A DNA stretch of 41,118 nucleotides. It comes from Actinomycetes bacterium (GTDB taxonomy: Bacteria; Actinomycetota; Thermoleophilia; Gaiellales; Gaiellaceae). The notes beneath the pieces are model-generated. The model was not told where the DNA came from and made no database searches. It was given only the letters and a program-made list of their open reading frames with translations. Below, one piece after another: positions 7,823-15,738 of the stretch (position 1 is its first letter; every line of letters starts with the position of its first letter). Both the position numbers and the translations under genes were made by a program. Location: NCBI GenBank assembly GCA_030598925.1, contig JAUVPB010000002.1:1-41118 (forward strand), written 5' to 3'.

Positions 7823-8131
7823 CTACTCGGCGAGGAAGCGGTACGAGCCAACGATCGTCGCATCCTGTGCAGCGGGCGGCTCGTCGCAGCGCTCGCCGAG
7901 CTGGCTCTGAAACTCCTTGAAGGCCGCTATCTCGCCAAGCGGATTGCTGCCGTCGTCAGTCTCGATCGACGCAAGGTGGACAAAGGTGACCTCGTCCGCG
8001 AGCCGGAACGTGGCGTAGCGGACGCCGCCCGGGTCGGTGCTGGCGAGCTCCTCGAAGACGTTCTCGACGAGGCGCTGATTCTCGTCGGCGTGTTCCGGCT
8101 TCGTCTTGTATCGAACGACGACCTTCCTCAT
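7823..8131 (-). CDS. Small antibiotic-biosynthesis-monooxygenase-like (dimeric alpha/beta barrel) protein
   Basis: The 102-residue protein starts MRKVVVRYKTKPEHADENQR and continues VFEELASTDPGGVRYATFRL, DEVTFVHLASIETDDG and a helix IAAFKEFQSQLGERC. This is the beta-alpha-beta-beta-alpha rhythm of the ferredoxin-like ABM/DUF4937-type proteins; many are of unknown function, some oxidise polyketides or bind haem. The start at 8131 is selected by GGAGG seven bases upstream; an open frame extends far upstream but only as a shadow. It converges with the peroxiredoxin gene (40 bases between stops). Confidence 0.75.
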   Translation of the reverse strand: MRKVVVRYKTKPEHADENQRLVENVFEELASTDPGGVRYATFRLADEVTFVHLASIETDDGSNPLGEIAAFKEFQSQLGERCDEPPAAQDATIVGSYRFLAE

Positions 8132-8506
8132 CGCGTGACCTCCGGTGTCTCGTTTCGGATAGGGGCGTCTCAGGGTACGGGCTATCGGTAGCCGAATGGG
8201 CCGAGATCTAGTACGTTCGTGCGCCGTGCGCGAGATCGAGCTCACCCACCCGACGTGCGAGTTCTGCGGGCGCATGTTGTCCCCGGGCGAGCCGAGGATC
8301 GACTCTCCACAGGGAGCGGGCGCGACTAGAGGATCCCGGTCTCTCTGTGCTGATCGCGATGCCCGAGGCCGTCGAGCACGTCGGCGATGACAGCCGTCTA
8401 GAGCTCCCGCTCGATGCTCTCGTAGTAGTCGGTGCTGTGTTCCTTCACGATCGGGCGATCCTAGTGCAAGACTTCGCTCGGGCGACAGAAGGGAGACGAA
8501 CGACAG
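8132..8506. other. 375-base stretch without an intact gene
   Basis: It contains the RraA-like remnant on the minus strand (8311-8448). On the plus strand, GTG 8226 opens a frame reading REIELTHPTCEFCGRMLSPG, with a CxxC pair that looks like half a zinc ribbon. The frame then runs through the remnant as Arg-rich shadow, so I do not call it as a gene. The last ~60 bases hold the leader of the DUF2461 gene, including GGGAG at 8490-8494. Confidence 0.5.
8311..8448 (-). pseudogene. RraA-like (HMG aldolase family) N-terminal remnant with in-frame stops
   Basis: Read from GTG 8448, the minus strand gives VKEHSTDYYESIEREL, a TAG stop at 8400-8398, then TAVIADVLDGLGHRDQ and HRETGIL, and a second TAG at 8328-8326. 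The segment EREL-x-TAVIADVLDGLGxRxQ followed by a GI motif closely resembles the N-terminus of RraA-family proteins (4-hydroxy-4-methyl-2-oxoglutarate aldolase / RraA-like), where a tyrosine normally sits at the first stop position; TAC to TAG is one change. After the second stop the similarity is lost, so the gene is truncated as well as interrupted. No full-length copy is in the window. Confidence 0.55.
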
Positions 8507-9199
8507 ATGTCGCACTTCGAGGGTTTTCCGCCGGCCGGGCTCAGGTTTCTCGCGGACCTGGCGCAGAACAACCACCGCTCGTGGTTCGATGACCACCGGA
8601 CCGTGTGGGAGGAGCAGCTTCTCCGCCCGGCCAAGCTGTTCGTCGAGGCAGTCGGTGCCGAGTTCGCGCGCGCAGACATCGCCGTTCATGCGGAGCCCAA
8701 GATCAACGGCTCGATCTTTCGGATCAATCGCGACACACGGTTCTCGAAGGACAAGAGCCCGTACAAGACTCACCTCGACATGTGGTTCTGGCAGGGGACC
8801 GGGCCCAGCCGCGCATGCCCGGGCTACTTCCTGCGGCTCAGGTCTTCGTCTCTCGTTCTTGGTGCCGGCATGCATGCTTTCGACAAAGACGTGCTCGCGC
8901 AGTATCGCGAGGACGTGATTGACGATCGGCGCGGGGTCGCGCTCGTGAAGGCGATCGAGGCGGTCGAGTCGGCCGGACCGTACGACGTCGGCGGGCAGGC
9001 GTTGAAGCGAGTGCCACGAGGGTTCGACGCCGAGCACGATCGCGCCCAGTGGCTCATGCACAAGGGGCTGCACGCGGGCCTGGATCTCCCCGTGGCCGAG
9101 GAGGCGCTCGCCCCGTCGTTTCCCGGCTTCTGCGCGGAGCACTTTCGCGATCTTGCTCCGCTGCAGGACTGGCTTGTTGAGCTCGTCGGCAGTCGCTAG
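8507..9199 (+). CDS. DUF2461 (TIGR02453) family protein
   Basis: This 230-residue protein shows the family's hallmarks: FLADLAQNNHRSWFDDHR near the N-terminus, then FRINRDTRFSKDKSPYKTH at about residues 75-92, the most conserved element, and a glycine-rich pair of strands GYFLRLRSSSLVLGAGMH. The length fits the family (about 210-230 residues). DUF2461 proteins are cytoplasmic and of unknown function. The ATG start has a purine-rich leader with GGGAG 12 bases upstream and GACGAACGACAG nearer. It follows the gene-poor stretch with the RraA-like remnant and converges on the channel-like gene. Confidence 0.9.
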   Translation: MSHFEGFPPAGLRFLADLAQNNHRSWFDDHRTVWEEQLLRPAKLFVEAVGAEFARADIAVHAEPKINGSIFRINRDTRFSKDKSPYKTHLDMWFWQGTGPSRACPGYFLRLRSSSLVLGAGMHAFDKDVLAQYREDVIDDRRGVALVKAIEAVESAGPYDVGGQALKRVPRGFDAEHDRAQWLMHKGLHAGLDLPVAEEALAPSFPGFCAEHFRDLAPLQDWLVELVGSR

Positions 9200-9260
9200 C
9201 AACCGATCTCGTCACCAAGGAACGGGGTGCGGCAACTGCGCCTCTCGCGCCCGGGTCAAC

Positions 9261-10298
9261 CTAGAGCTTCTGTGAGTGGTCGGCCCACGGCGCCGACGGT
9301 GCGAGCACGGCGTCGGCAAGCATCAGCACCTGCGGTGCGTAGCTGCTCCGACGATCGCAGAACGACGCCCATGCCTCTTCGGGACTAGCCAGCACGGGGA
9401 AGCCGCGCGACTGGAGGCGTTCGTACTCGGATAGGAACTCCTCGAACGTCAAGGCGGTTGCCATTGCGTCGCCTCGTCCGCGATCGGTCGCGAACGCGAT
9501 CGTCCTCGACACGGTGTCGAGCGCGTGCGCACCGGTGCGCACCACCGTCCGGCATTCGACGGGAGCTACGTCCGGCGCGAGTGCGGCGTAGAGCGCTGCC
9601 GAGTCGAGTACGGCGAGCAGACTCGTCGACCACGACGTGCGCGGGTGAGGGCCCCTGAACCACGCAAGCAGCGGATAGTGCGTGATCGCCACGCTGACTT
9701 CGGCTATGAGCTGGTCCCACCGCGCGTACAGCGCGGGAAGGCCGTCGATCAGGCCGTGCTCCTGGTGGCTCGCGAGCAGCTCCGGGCCCCAGGGCGGGGC
9801 TCCGATCAGGCTTTCGAGCTGGGAGACAGCGGCCTCGCGCGCGTTGAACTGTGCGTAGAGGGAGGGGAGGTACGCGATGTAGAGGGCGACCACGACGATC
9901 CCGGTCGCCGCCGTTACGAAGATGAGCGCGGTCGGTCCGTCGCCAGCTGGCCCGGAGATGCCGAGGGTGAAGAGAGACGAGCCGCTCGCCCTCGTCCCCT
10001 CGTCGAGGCCGCCCTCCACGAACGGCCAGAACATCAGCGCTGCGGCGCCGAAGAACAGCGCCAGCCACACTGCAAGTTGGACGAGCAACGCTCCGGGAGC
10101 CATGGTCGAGAGGAAGTCGTCCTTCCGCTCGTACCCCGGGATCACGCGGGCTGCCGCCGTATAGAGGCGCCGGAGCACGAGAATCACGCCGCGCTCGAGA
10201 ATCGGCACGCGAACCCGAGTGAAGACGAGCGTCCTGGCGACGGTCGCCCAGGTGAACAGAGCGAGGCCGACCCCGACGACGAACCCGAACCAACTCAC
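9261..10298 (-). CDS. Uncharacterised membrane protein with a channel-like transmembrane region
   Basis: The 345-residue protein has a membrane segment at about 3-22, a basic linker with the FTRVRVPILERGVILVLRRL helix, a second hydrophobic stretch near LVQLAVWLALFFGAAALMFW, then a short reentrant-like piece ASGSSLFTLGISGPAG and another membrane segment VTAATGIVVVALYIAYLPSL. That order (helix, GSSLFTLGxSG loop, helix) recalls two-helix ion-channel pores, although the canonical TVGYG filter is absent. The C-terminal ~190 residues are soluble and helical. I cannot assign a function. The start ATG 10298 is 22 bases from a tandem repeat on the other side. Confidence 0.65.
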   Translation of the reverse strand: MSWFGFVVGVGLALFTWATVARTLVFTRVRVPILERGVILVLRRLYTAAARVIPGYERKDDFLSTMAPGALLVQLAVWLALFFGAAALMFWPFVEGGLDEGTRASGSSLFTLGISGPAGDGPTALIFVTAATGIVVVALYIAYLPSLYAQFNAREAAVSQLESLIGAPPWGPELLASHQEHGLIDGLPALYARWDQLIAEVSVAITHYPLLAWFRGPHPRTSWSTSLLAVLDSAALYAALAPDVAPVECRTVVRTGAHALDTVSRTIAFATDRGRGDAMATALTFEEFLSEYERLQSRGFPVLASPEEAWASFCDRRSSYAPQVLMLADAVLAPSAPWADHSQKL

Positions 10299-10320
10299 GC
10301 AGGGAGGCTAGCGACCGTGA

Positions 10321-10356
10321 GCGTCGGTGTGGGCGTCGGCGTCGGTGTGGGCGTCG
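10321..10356 (+). repeat. Tandem repeat, two perfect 18-bp units
   Basis: The unit GCGTCGGTGTGGGCGTCG occurs twice without mismatch and has an inner period of about six bases. It lies in the 189-base region between the channel-like gene and the second DMT permease. In the permease frame it would read as repeated Val-Gly, which is not part of any transporter, so I treat it as non-coding low-complexity DNA. Confidence 0.8.
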
Positions 10357-10487
10357 GCGATCCGAGTCTCGGGCCACGGCTGCGGTGGGCGGACACGGCC
10401 CGCCACCGGCCGGTACGGTCAGCCTCCTTGGCTGGGCGGAGCGAGATCAGAACAGGAGCGCGTGCTGCGCGAACTGCGGCCGCGCGG

Positions 10488-11393
10488 GTGGGGTCGCGAT
10501 TTTCTCGAGCGTCATCCGAGCTGATCCTGATCGTGACCGTGCTCCTCTGGAGCGGGAGCTACACCGCGACGCGGTACGCCGTCACGCACGGCTTTGAGCC
10601 ACTCGCGTACTCCGCGGTTCGCTTCTTCATCGGTGCCGTGGTCTTCGTCGTCGTCGTCCTCGTACGCGAGGGGAGCATCCGCATCGAGCGGCGGGACATC
10701 CTCTACCTCATACCGGCGGCGCTCATCGGTGTCGTGCTGAATCAGGTCACCTTCACCTACTCGATCTCGTACGCAACCGCGGCCACGGTAGCCCTCATCT
10801 TCGGGACGTTGCCGATCTTCACGTCCGTCCTCACACGGATGCTCGGCTGGGAGCAGCTGACCCGCCGTCACTGGATCGCGACGGGCGTGTCGTTCGGAGG
10901 TGTCGCGTTGGTGGCACTCGGCGTCGGTGGGCAGCTATCGGCAGATCTCGGTGGCGTGTTGCTCGCAATCGCCGCCTCGGCGAGCTTCGCCGCCTTCTCC
11001 GTGTTCGCAGGCCGGCTGATGCAGCGGCACTCCGCCTATCGCGTGAGCGCCGTTGTCGTCCTGGCCGGGGCGATCCCTCTCCTCTTGATCGCGAGCCCGC
11101 AGATCGCGCGGCTCGACTGGGCTGGTCTCGACCCGCTGGCATGGGCCGCCTTCGCATACATCGTGTTCATGTTCATCACGACGACCTACCTGTGGTTCGT
11201 TGCGCTCGAACGGGTCGGTGCCTCCCATGGGACGCTGTGGGCGAACCTGCAGCCCTTCATCGGAGCGTTGCTCGCCGTCGTGATCCTGTCCGAGGGCCTG
11301 GGCCTGTTCCAGATCCTGGGCGGGGTCGTGATCGCCATCAGCATCCTGCTCTCCCGTGCCCGGCGCCAACCCGTTGCGGCGCCGCTCGAGTAG
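10488..11393 (+). CDS. EamA/DMT-superfamily permease
   Basis: About ten membrane segments in two five-helix repeats, 301 residues from this start. The first segment contains LILIVTVLLWSGSYTATRYA and FEPLAYSAVRFFIGAVVF, a typical EamA opening (W-S-x-x-x-x-x-x-K/R then P-x-x-x-x-x-x-R), and the second repeat contains LWFVALERVGASHGTLWANL with QPFIGALLAVVILSEGL. It is a better match to the EamA norm than the gene at 420. Substrate unknown. The start is uncertain: the frame stays open far upstream, but GTG 10488 is the closest start before the first helix; there is no good Shine-Dalgarno sequence. It converges on the zinc operon. Confidence 0.85.
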   Translation: MGSRFSRASSELILIVTVLLWSGSYTATRYAVTHGFEPLAYSAVRFFIGAVVFVVVVLVREGSIRIERRDILYLIPAALIGVVLNQVTFTYSISYATAATVALIFGTLPIFTSVLTRMLGWEQLTRRHWIATGVSFGGVALVALGVGGQLSADLGGVLLAIAASASFAAFSVFAGRLMQRHSAYRVSAVVVLAGAIPLLLIASPQIARLDWAGLDPLAWAAFAYIVFMFITTTYLWFVALERVGASHGTLWANLQPFIGALLAVVILSEGLGLFQILGGVVIAISILLSRARRQPVAAPLE

Positions 11394-11402
11394 CGACGGT
11401 CC

Positions 11403-12386
11403 TCAGGCGATGCTCGCGGCGAGCACCTCCTGGCGCCCGCCGCGCCAGCGGACGACCGAGAGCCGATGGCCCATCTGCACGCCCGTCGATGGGTCGAGCC
11501 CGAAGGCACCGTAGAAGGTCGCCGTCCTGAGCGTGCGTGCGATCGACAACGGATCGTCGGGCGCCAGCGCGCTGCAGTGATCCGCGATAAGCGCTGTCGC
11601 GAAGGCCTGGGCGGCGACATAGTCGAGCGCGGAGCCGGAGCTCGCGACCACTTCCGAGCTCTGCGGTCCCAGCGTTGCCGGCTCGTCCAGCTCCGGGTGC
11701 CATTGAACCGGTGCGAGCATGCCCTCCGGGTCAACGCCGGCAAGGCGTGCGAAGTCGGCGAGACCCGGCGAGACGCCGCCGTACAGAATGCCGCGTGCGC
11801 GAGAAGCGAGCGCGCTGACCAGCGCGAGCTCGCGTTGAAGTGAGCCGCACGCCAGGACCGCCGCCGGCTCGGTCTGTTCGATCGCTGCGTTTGCTTCGCG
11901 GAACCCGACGTTGGCGACCACTTCGAGCGCGAGCGACGGAAGTGCGGTCTCCAGCCCTGAGCGTGCGAACTCGCCGAAGGGGCCCGAGGCAGTGACCACG
12001 ACGGCACGGACGCCAGGATGCAACCTGGCGCAGGCTCGGGCGAGGGCGACGAGATAACAGCTCGCCGGCGTCGGTAGCGAGACGACCCCGGGGAGCTTTT
12101 GGACGTCGTCGGCGGCGGCGCCGTGGTTCCACACGAGTGGCGCTGACTGTGCAACAGCTCGTGTGGAATCGCTGCCGTAAGGGCCGATGACGAACAACGA
12201 CTCTTCGAGCAACCGCGAGTGCAGTGCGGTCGCGCGGCTCGGGCTGCTCTCGTCGTCTGCCACGACTAGCTCGTGGCCCGTATGCCCTGACCAGAGCTCG
12301 AGCCCGGTGCGCATCTGCTTGCCCTGGGCCGCGTAGCGGCCGGTCAACGGAACGACCGCTCCGACTCGTCGCCGCAAGCCGTCCAC
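11403..12386 (-). CDS. Type-I periplasmic-binding-fold (ANF receptor / LivJ-like) protein without signal peptide
   Basis: The 327-residue protein begins directly with strand one, RRRVGAVVPLTGRYAAQGKQ, then GLELW, VVADDESSPSRATAL and FVIGPYGSDSTRAVAQSAPL, which are the ordered features of branched-chain amino-acid type binding proteins. The second lobe contains AVVVTASGPFGEFARSG and ILYGGVSPG. There is no hydrophobic signal sequence or lipobox, so as annotated it would stay in the cytoplasm, like the amide sensor AmiC. Its GTG start lies three bases after the ZnuB-like stop, so it is translationally coupled to the zinc transporter genes. A ligand sensor or a mis-started binding protein are both possible. 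No LivH/M/G/F-type permease is nearby. Confidence 0.7.
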   Translation of the reverse strand: MDGLRRRVGAVVPLTGRYAAQGKQMRTGLELWSGHTGHELVVADDESSPSRATALHSRLLEESLFVIGPYGSDSTRAVAQSAPLVWNHGAAADDVQKLPGVVSLPTPASCYLVALARACARLHPGVRAVVVTASGPFGEFARSGLETALPSLALEVVANVGFREANAAIEQTEPAAVLACGSLQRELALVSALASRARGILYGGVSPGLADFARLAGVDPEGMLAPVQWHPELDEPATLGPQSSEVVASSGSALDYVAAQAFATALIADHCSALAPDDPLSIARTLRTATFYGAFGLDPSTGVQMGHRLSVVRWRGGRQEVLAASIA

Positions 12387-12389
12387 GCG

Positions 12390-13223
12390 TTAGGACGTGC
12401 GTGCCGACATCGTGCGGCGACCCCTGGTGGTCGCGAGGAACACGAGGGCGAAAACGCCTGCGCACACGAGCACGATGGTCGCGCCCGAAGACACATCGAG
12501 GTGGTAGCTGAGGTTCATGCCGACGAAGCCCGATGCGGCTCCGATCGCCGCCGACAGCAGCACGATGTGACCGAACGAGTTCGACAGCATCCGCGCGATC
12601 ACGGTCGGGATGACAAGAGCGGCGGCGACCAGCGTGACGCCGAGGATCTGCATGGTCGAGATCACCGTCGCTGCGAGTGCGAGTGAGAGCAGGGCGTCCG
12701 TACGGGCGGTGCTCACCCCGAAGACATCGGCGACGTCGCTGTCGAACGTCGTGAAGAGCAACGCCCGGTAGCGAAAGAAAATGGCCGCGCAGGTAGCCAC
12801 CGCAACCAGCGTGAGGACGTAGATGTCGGTGGCCGTGACACCGAGGACGTTGCCGAAGAGCGCCGCTTCGAAGTTGCGTGTGAACGAGTCGTAGCGACTA
12901 ATCAGGACGAGTCCCACCGCAAACGACGCGGTCGTGATCACGCCGATGGCAGCGTCGGCACCGATGGAGCGGCGCCGGGAGACCCCGCCGATCAGCAGTG
13001 TCGAGACAAGGCCCCAGACGCCGGCGCCGAGGTAGAAGTTGATCGAGAGCACGTAGCTTGCGACCGCGCCACCGAAGATCGCGTGAGACAGGCCGTGGCC
13101 GATGTAGCTCATTCCTCTTAGCACGACGAAGACGCCGACCAGGCCGCACAGCGCGCCCGCGAGCGTGGCGACGATCAGGCCGTTCGTGAAGAACGAGAAC
13201 TGGAACGGCTCGAGCAGATCCAT
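12390..13223 (-). CDS. znuB: Metal ABC transporter permease, ZnuB-like (ABC-3 family)
   Basis: This 277-residue polytopic protein has the ABC-3 family sequence LVGVFVVLRGMSYIGHGLSH with AIFGGAVASY after it, then DAAIGVITTASFAVGLVLIS and a C-terminal ILGVTLVAAALVIPTVIARM. These are the conserved helices of ZnuB/MntB/TroC permeases that form the channel for Zn(II) or Mn(II). Zinc is favoured by the Zur-like regulator in the same operon. ATG 13223 overlaps the last base of the ATPase stop (ATG/TGA style overlap), so translation is coupled. It would work with the ATPase at 13223-14041 and the binding protein at 14019-15020. Confidence 0.92.
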   Translation of the reverse strand: MDLLEPFQFSFFTNGLIVATLAGALCGLVGVFVVLRGMSYIGHGLSHAIFGGAVASYVLSINFYLGAGVWGLVSTLLIGGVSRRRSIGADAAIGVITTASFAVGLVLISRYDSFTRNFEAALFGNVLGVTATDIYVLTLVAVATCAAIFFRYRALLFTTFDSDVADVFGVSTARTDALLSLALAATVISTMQILGVTLVAAALVIPTVIARMLSNSFGHIVLLSAAIGAASGFVGMNLSYHLDVSSGATIVLVCAGVFALVFLATTRGRRTMSARTS

Positions 13224-14041
13224 CAGTTGCGGCTCGCCGTCTCGACACGACGCTGAGTAGCGGTTGCCCCGTGCGCGTCGACCACGAGGAGCATCCCGGC
13301 GTGCTCGAGTACGTCGAGCGGCGCACCATAGGTTCGCTCGAGCACGTCACGGCGGAGCACATCGATCGGAGCTCCGCGGGCGATCACCTCACGGTTGAGG
13401 CAGATCAGTTGTGGGAGGTGCGTTGCGAGGCCGTTGAGGTCGTGCGTCGTGAGCACGATGCCCATGCCGCTCAGGTTCAGGTCGTGGAGTAGGTGGAGAA
13501 GCTCGTGCCGCGTCGGTGCGTCGACGCCAGAGGCCGGTTCATCCAGGAGCAGAAGCCGGGGTCGGCGCATCAGCGCTCGAGCGACGAACACGCGCTGCTG
13601 TTGGCCGCCGGAAAGCTCGAGAATATGTCGTGCGCCGAGGTCGCCGATCCCGAGTCGCTCGAGTAGTTCGGCTGCAGCTGCGCGCTCGCGCCGGCTCGCC
13701 CAGGGCACCATCCGACGCGTCGGGCTCGCCATCAACACGACCTCGTTGACGGTGACGGGAAAATGCCAGTCGACGGTCTCGAGTTGCGGGACGTAGCCAA
13801 TGGTCAGGTCTTTTGCGCGGCGCACCGACCCGGAGCTGGGCGCGACACCGCCCGTCAGCAGGCGCAGCAGCGTGGTCTTGCCCGACCCCGAGGGGCCAAC
13901 GACTCCGATGTAGTCGTGCGAGTGCACGACGAGGTTGATGTCAACGAGAGCCGGCTGCGTCCCGTACGTGCAGGTCGCCCGTTCCAGGGTGACGAGCTCG
14001 TCTGGACGAGCCTCCGACCTACCGCGCGTACTCGGCGTCAT
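13223..14041 (-). CDS. znuC: Metal ABC transporter ATP-binding protein, ZnuC-like
   Basis: The ATPase shows Walker A GPSGSGKTTL, the Q-loop at YVPQLETVDWHFP (the QxxxVDWxFPxxV pattern typical of zinc/manganese transporter ATPases), the ABC signature LELSGGQQQR, Walker B LLLLDEPASGVD and the switch histidine in TTHDL. The frame is open further upstream inside the binding-protein gene, but ATG 14041, overlapping that gene's stop by 23 bases, gives a normal 272-residue protein. It has no clear Shine-Dalgarno sequence, consistent with translational coupling. The C-terminal tail RRDVLERTYGAPLDVLE is also usual for this subfamily. Confidence 0.92.
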   Translation of the reverse strand: MTPSTRGRSEARPDELVTLERATCTYGTQPALVDINLVVHSHDYIGVVGPSGSGKTTLLRLLTGGVAPSSGSVRRAKDLTIGYVPQLETVDWHFPVTVNEVVLMASPTRRMVPWASRRERAAAAELLERLGIGDLGARHILELSGGQQQRVFVARALMRRPRLLLLDEPASGVDAPTRHELLHLLHDLNLSGMGIVLTTHDLNGLATHLPQLICLNREVIARGAPIDVLRRDVLERTYGAPLDVLEHAGMLLVVDAHGATATQRRVETASRN

Positions 14042-15020
14042 CGCTGGTCGGGTTCGTCGTGTCGAGCTCACGCAGGGCGGTCGCGTCTCCCCCGAGCGCG
14101 TCGACGATCGTGGCGTAGTCAAACTGGAGCAGCGCGAGCAGCGAGTGCTCGGCGTCGCCCGGCTCGCCGGGAAGGTCGTCGTCACGCAAATCGTCGACGT
14201 AGTCGGCCCCCGTCTCACGGGCTAGCTGTTCAAGCACCGGGCTCGGGAACACCTCTGACCCGAAGATTGCTCGAACCCTTTCCTGCTTCACCTGGTCGAT
14301 GAGTCGCGCCAGCTCGCGCGGTGTCGGCTCCGAGAAGTCGGCCGGCTGGATCGCGCCGACGATCAGCCACCCGTGATCGCGGGCGAAGTAGGGAAACGAG
14401 TCGTGGTAGGTGAGGAGCTTGCGCGCTTCCTTCGGGAGGGAAGCGGAAGCCGTCGCAAGTGCCTGATCCAGAGCGTCGAGCTGTGCAGCAAGCCGCTCGT
14501 AGTTACGCCGGTAGGCCTGAGCGTTGGGTGGATCCTGCGCCGCCAGCGTCAGCATCGCGAGTTCTGCGTACCGCTTCGCGTAGCGTGGGTTCGTCCACAG
14601 GTGCGGGTTAGGGTTGTCGCGGGCTTCCGGCGACGATGCGTCGTACAGATAGTCCGGTTCCGCGATCGTCGCCTCACCAAGTTCGATCAGGTGCGCACCG
14701 GCCTTGTGGTTCGCCTCGGCAAGTTGCTTCATCGGCTCATCGAGGCTCAGCCCGTTCAGGAAGATCACGTCGGCCTCGGCCAGGAGCTTCACCGTGCTTG
14801 GGGCCGGCTCGAAGGTATGCGCGTTGACACCCTCCGGGACCACGCCGCGGACGATGGCGAGGCCTCCCGCGACATTCGCGACGAGATTCGTGACCGGCGA
14901 GATCGTTGCGACGACTAGGAGACGACCATCGCCGGCCGCTGCCGGCGGCTCCGTGCGTTCGCCGCAGGCTACGAGGCCGACGGACAGGGCTGCGGCGGCG
15001 AGGGGGAGGAGCCGTGACAC
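14019..15020 (-). CDS. znuA: Zinc ABC transporter substrate-binding lipoprotein, ZnuA-like
   Basis: The 333-residue protein has an N-terminal signal with lipobox LVAC (Cys about 19) and the cluster-A-I metal-binding fold. Likely ligands are His68 in VNAHTFEP, His140 in NPNPHLWTNP, His206 in TYHDSFPYFARDHG and an Asp near 276-277 in YVDDLRDDDLPGE. ILEV-like segments VIFLNGLSLDEPMKQL and FGSEVFPSPVLEQLARETGA fit ZnuA/TroA. It would capture Zn(II) outside the membrane and hand it to ZnuB/C. The GTG start at 15020 was chosen because it precedes the signal peptide; it lies five bases after the Zur-like stop. The His-rich loop found in many ZnuA proteins is missing. Confidence 0.9.
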   Translation of the reverse strand: MSRLLPLAAAALSVGLVACGERTEPPAAAGDGRLLVVATISPVTNLVANVAGGLAIVRGVVPEGVNAHTFEPAPSTVKLLAEADVIFLNGLSLDEPMKQLAEANHKAGAHLIELGEATIAEPDYLYDASSPEARDNPNPHLWTNPRYAKRYAELAMLTLAAQDPPNAQAYRRNYERLAAQLDALDQALATASASLPKEARKLLTYHDSFPYFARDHGWLIVGAIQPADFSEPTPRELARLIDQVKQERVRAIFGSEVFPSPVLEQLARETGADYVDDLRDDDLPGEPGDAEHSLLALLQFDYATIVDALGGDATALRELDTTNPTSDDAEYAR

Positions 15021-15025
15021 GTCGC

Positions 15026-15493
15026 CTACTCGCCGTCCGCCGCTCTGCACGACGCACAGCGACCAACGATCGGGAAATGATCGAAGCGAGCTTCGTAACC
15101 TGATGCGAGGTGCACGGCGGCTCGTACGCCGTCGAGCTGCGCGGGCTCGCACGCCTGCACGCTGTCGCAGGACTCGCACACGAGGTACTCGCGCCCGTGT
15201 GTCTGGGCAAGTGCGTACAGACTGGGTCCGTGCCCGAGGTGCACGTGACGTACGAGCCCGAGACCCTCGAATGTCTCGAGGTTGCGGTAGACCGACGCGA
15301 CGTCCGAGCGTGGGATGGTGCCCCCTAGACCGTCGGCGATGCGCTTGGCGCTGAGCGGGCTGTCGGCTGCGAACAGCGCCTCGAGCACGAGTCGGCGGGC
15401 AGCCGACACCCGGAGACCTCTCGCCCGCAGCTCATGCACCGCGTCGTCGATCGAAGCGACGTGGGTTGTTGGGCCGCCCCGGGCCACCGTCAC
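15026..15493 (-). CDS. zur: Fur-family regulator, Zur-like
   Basis: This 155-residue winged-helix protein has the Fur recognition region SDVASVYRNLETFEGLGLV (about residues 63-81), followed by RHVHLGHG and YALAQTHGREYLVCESC with metal-binding histidines. CxxC pairs at about 106/109 and 146/149 form the structural zinc site. It is the first gene of the zinc-uptake operon, which supports Zur (zinc sensing) over Fur or PerR. It should repress this operon when zinc is sufficient. The start is GTG 15493; no strong Shine-Dalgarno sequence precedes it, so a start a few codons downstream cannot be excluded. Confidence 0.88.
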   Translation of the reverse strand: MTVARGGPTTHVASIDDAVHELRARGLRVSAARRLVLEALFAADSPLSAKRIADGLGGTIPRSDVASVYRNLETFEGLGLVRHVHLGHGPSLYALAQTHGREYLVCESCDSVQACEPAQLDGVRAAVHLASGYEARFDHFPIVGRCASCRAADGE

Positions 15494-15544
15494 GGCGATC
15501 GCCTTGCCTGCGTCGTGTGGTGAAGGCGTCTGTGCGGGTCACCT

Positions 15545-15562
15545 AACTGCATGCGAGTTGCA
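15545..15562. promoter_or_regulatory. Candidate operator upstream of the Zur-like gene
   Basis: AACTGCATGCGAGTTGCA lies about 52 bases upstream of the regulator start in a relatively A/T-rich patch. It contains outer AACT/AGTT arms and a GCATGC core and so is imperfectly symmetrical. Its position suits an autoregulatory Zur box, but it does not match the TGAAAATGATTTTCA-type motif of other Actinomycetota, so the call is weak. Confidence 0.25.
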
Positions 15563-15738
15563 ATAACCAACCAGGTGCAGGATCGACTGTCAAGTCAATC
15601 CGCCCACTGCTCGAAACGTTCCGGGTGGTCTCAACGATTGCGGCTCGCGAGCACTCCCTCGTTGGGCTAAGCTCATCCGCACAGTTTCTGCGGTCTTGCC
15701 CGCCGGTAAGCCGTGCCAGAGCGACGGAAGGAGCACAC

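Noticed and set aside
8226-8390. CxxC-containing small ORF on the plus strand
   Set aside because: Only the first ~25 residues look protein-like, there is no ribosome binding site, and the rest is antisense to the RraA-like remnant. It may be a relic, but I cannot support a gene.
8134-9202. N-terminal extension of the small monooxygenase-like protein
   Set aside because: Antisense shadow of the DUF2461 gene. The real start at 8131 has GGAGG at good spacing.
10321-10356. CRISPR-like or regulatory repeat
   Set aside because: Only two 18-bp copies with a six-base inner period and no spacers. It is simple low-complexity DNA.
9525-10487. Upstream extension of the second DMT permease
   Set aside because: The open frame runs antisense through the channel-like gene and the tandem repeat. 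The product is Arg/Glu-rich and does not belong to a transporter.
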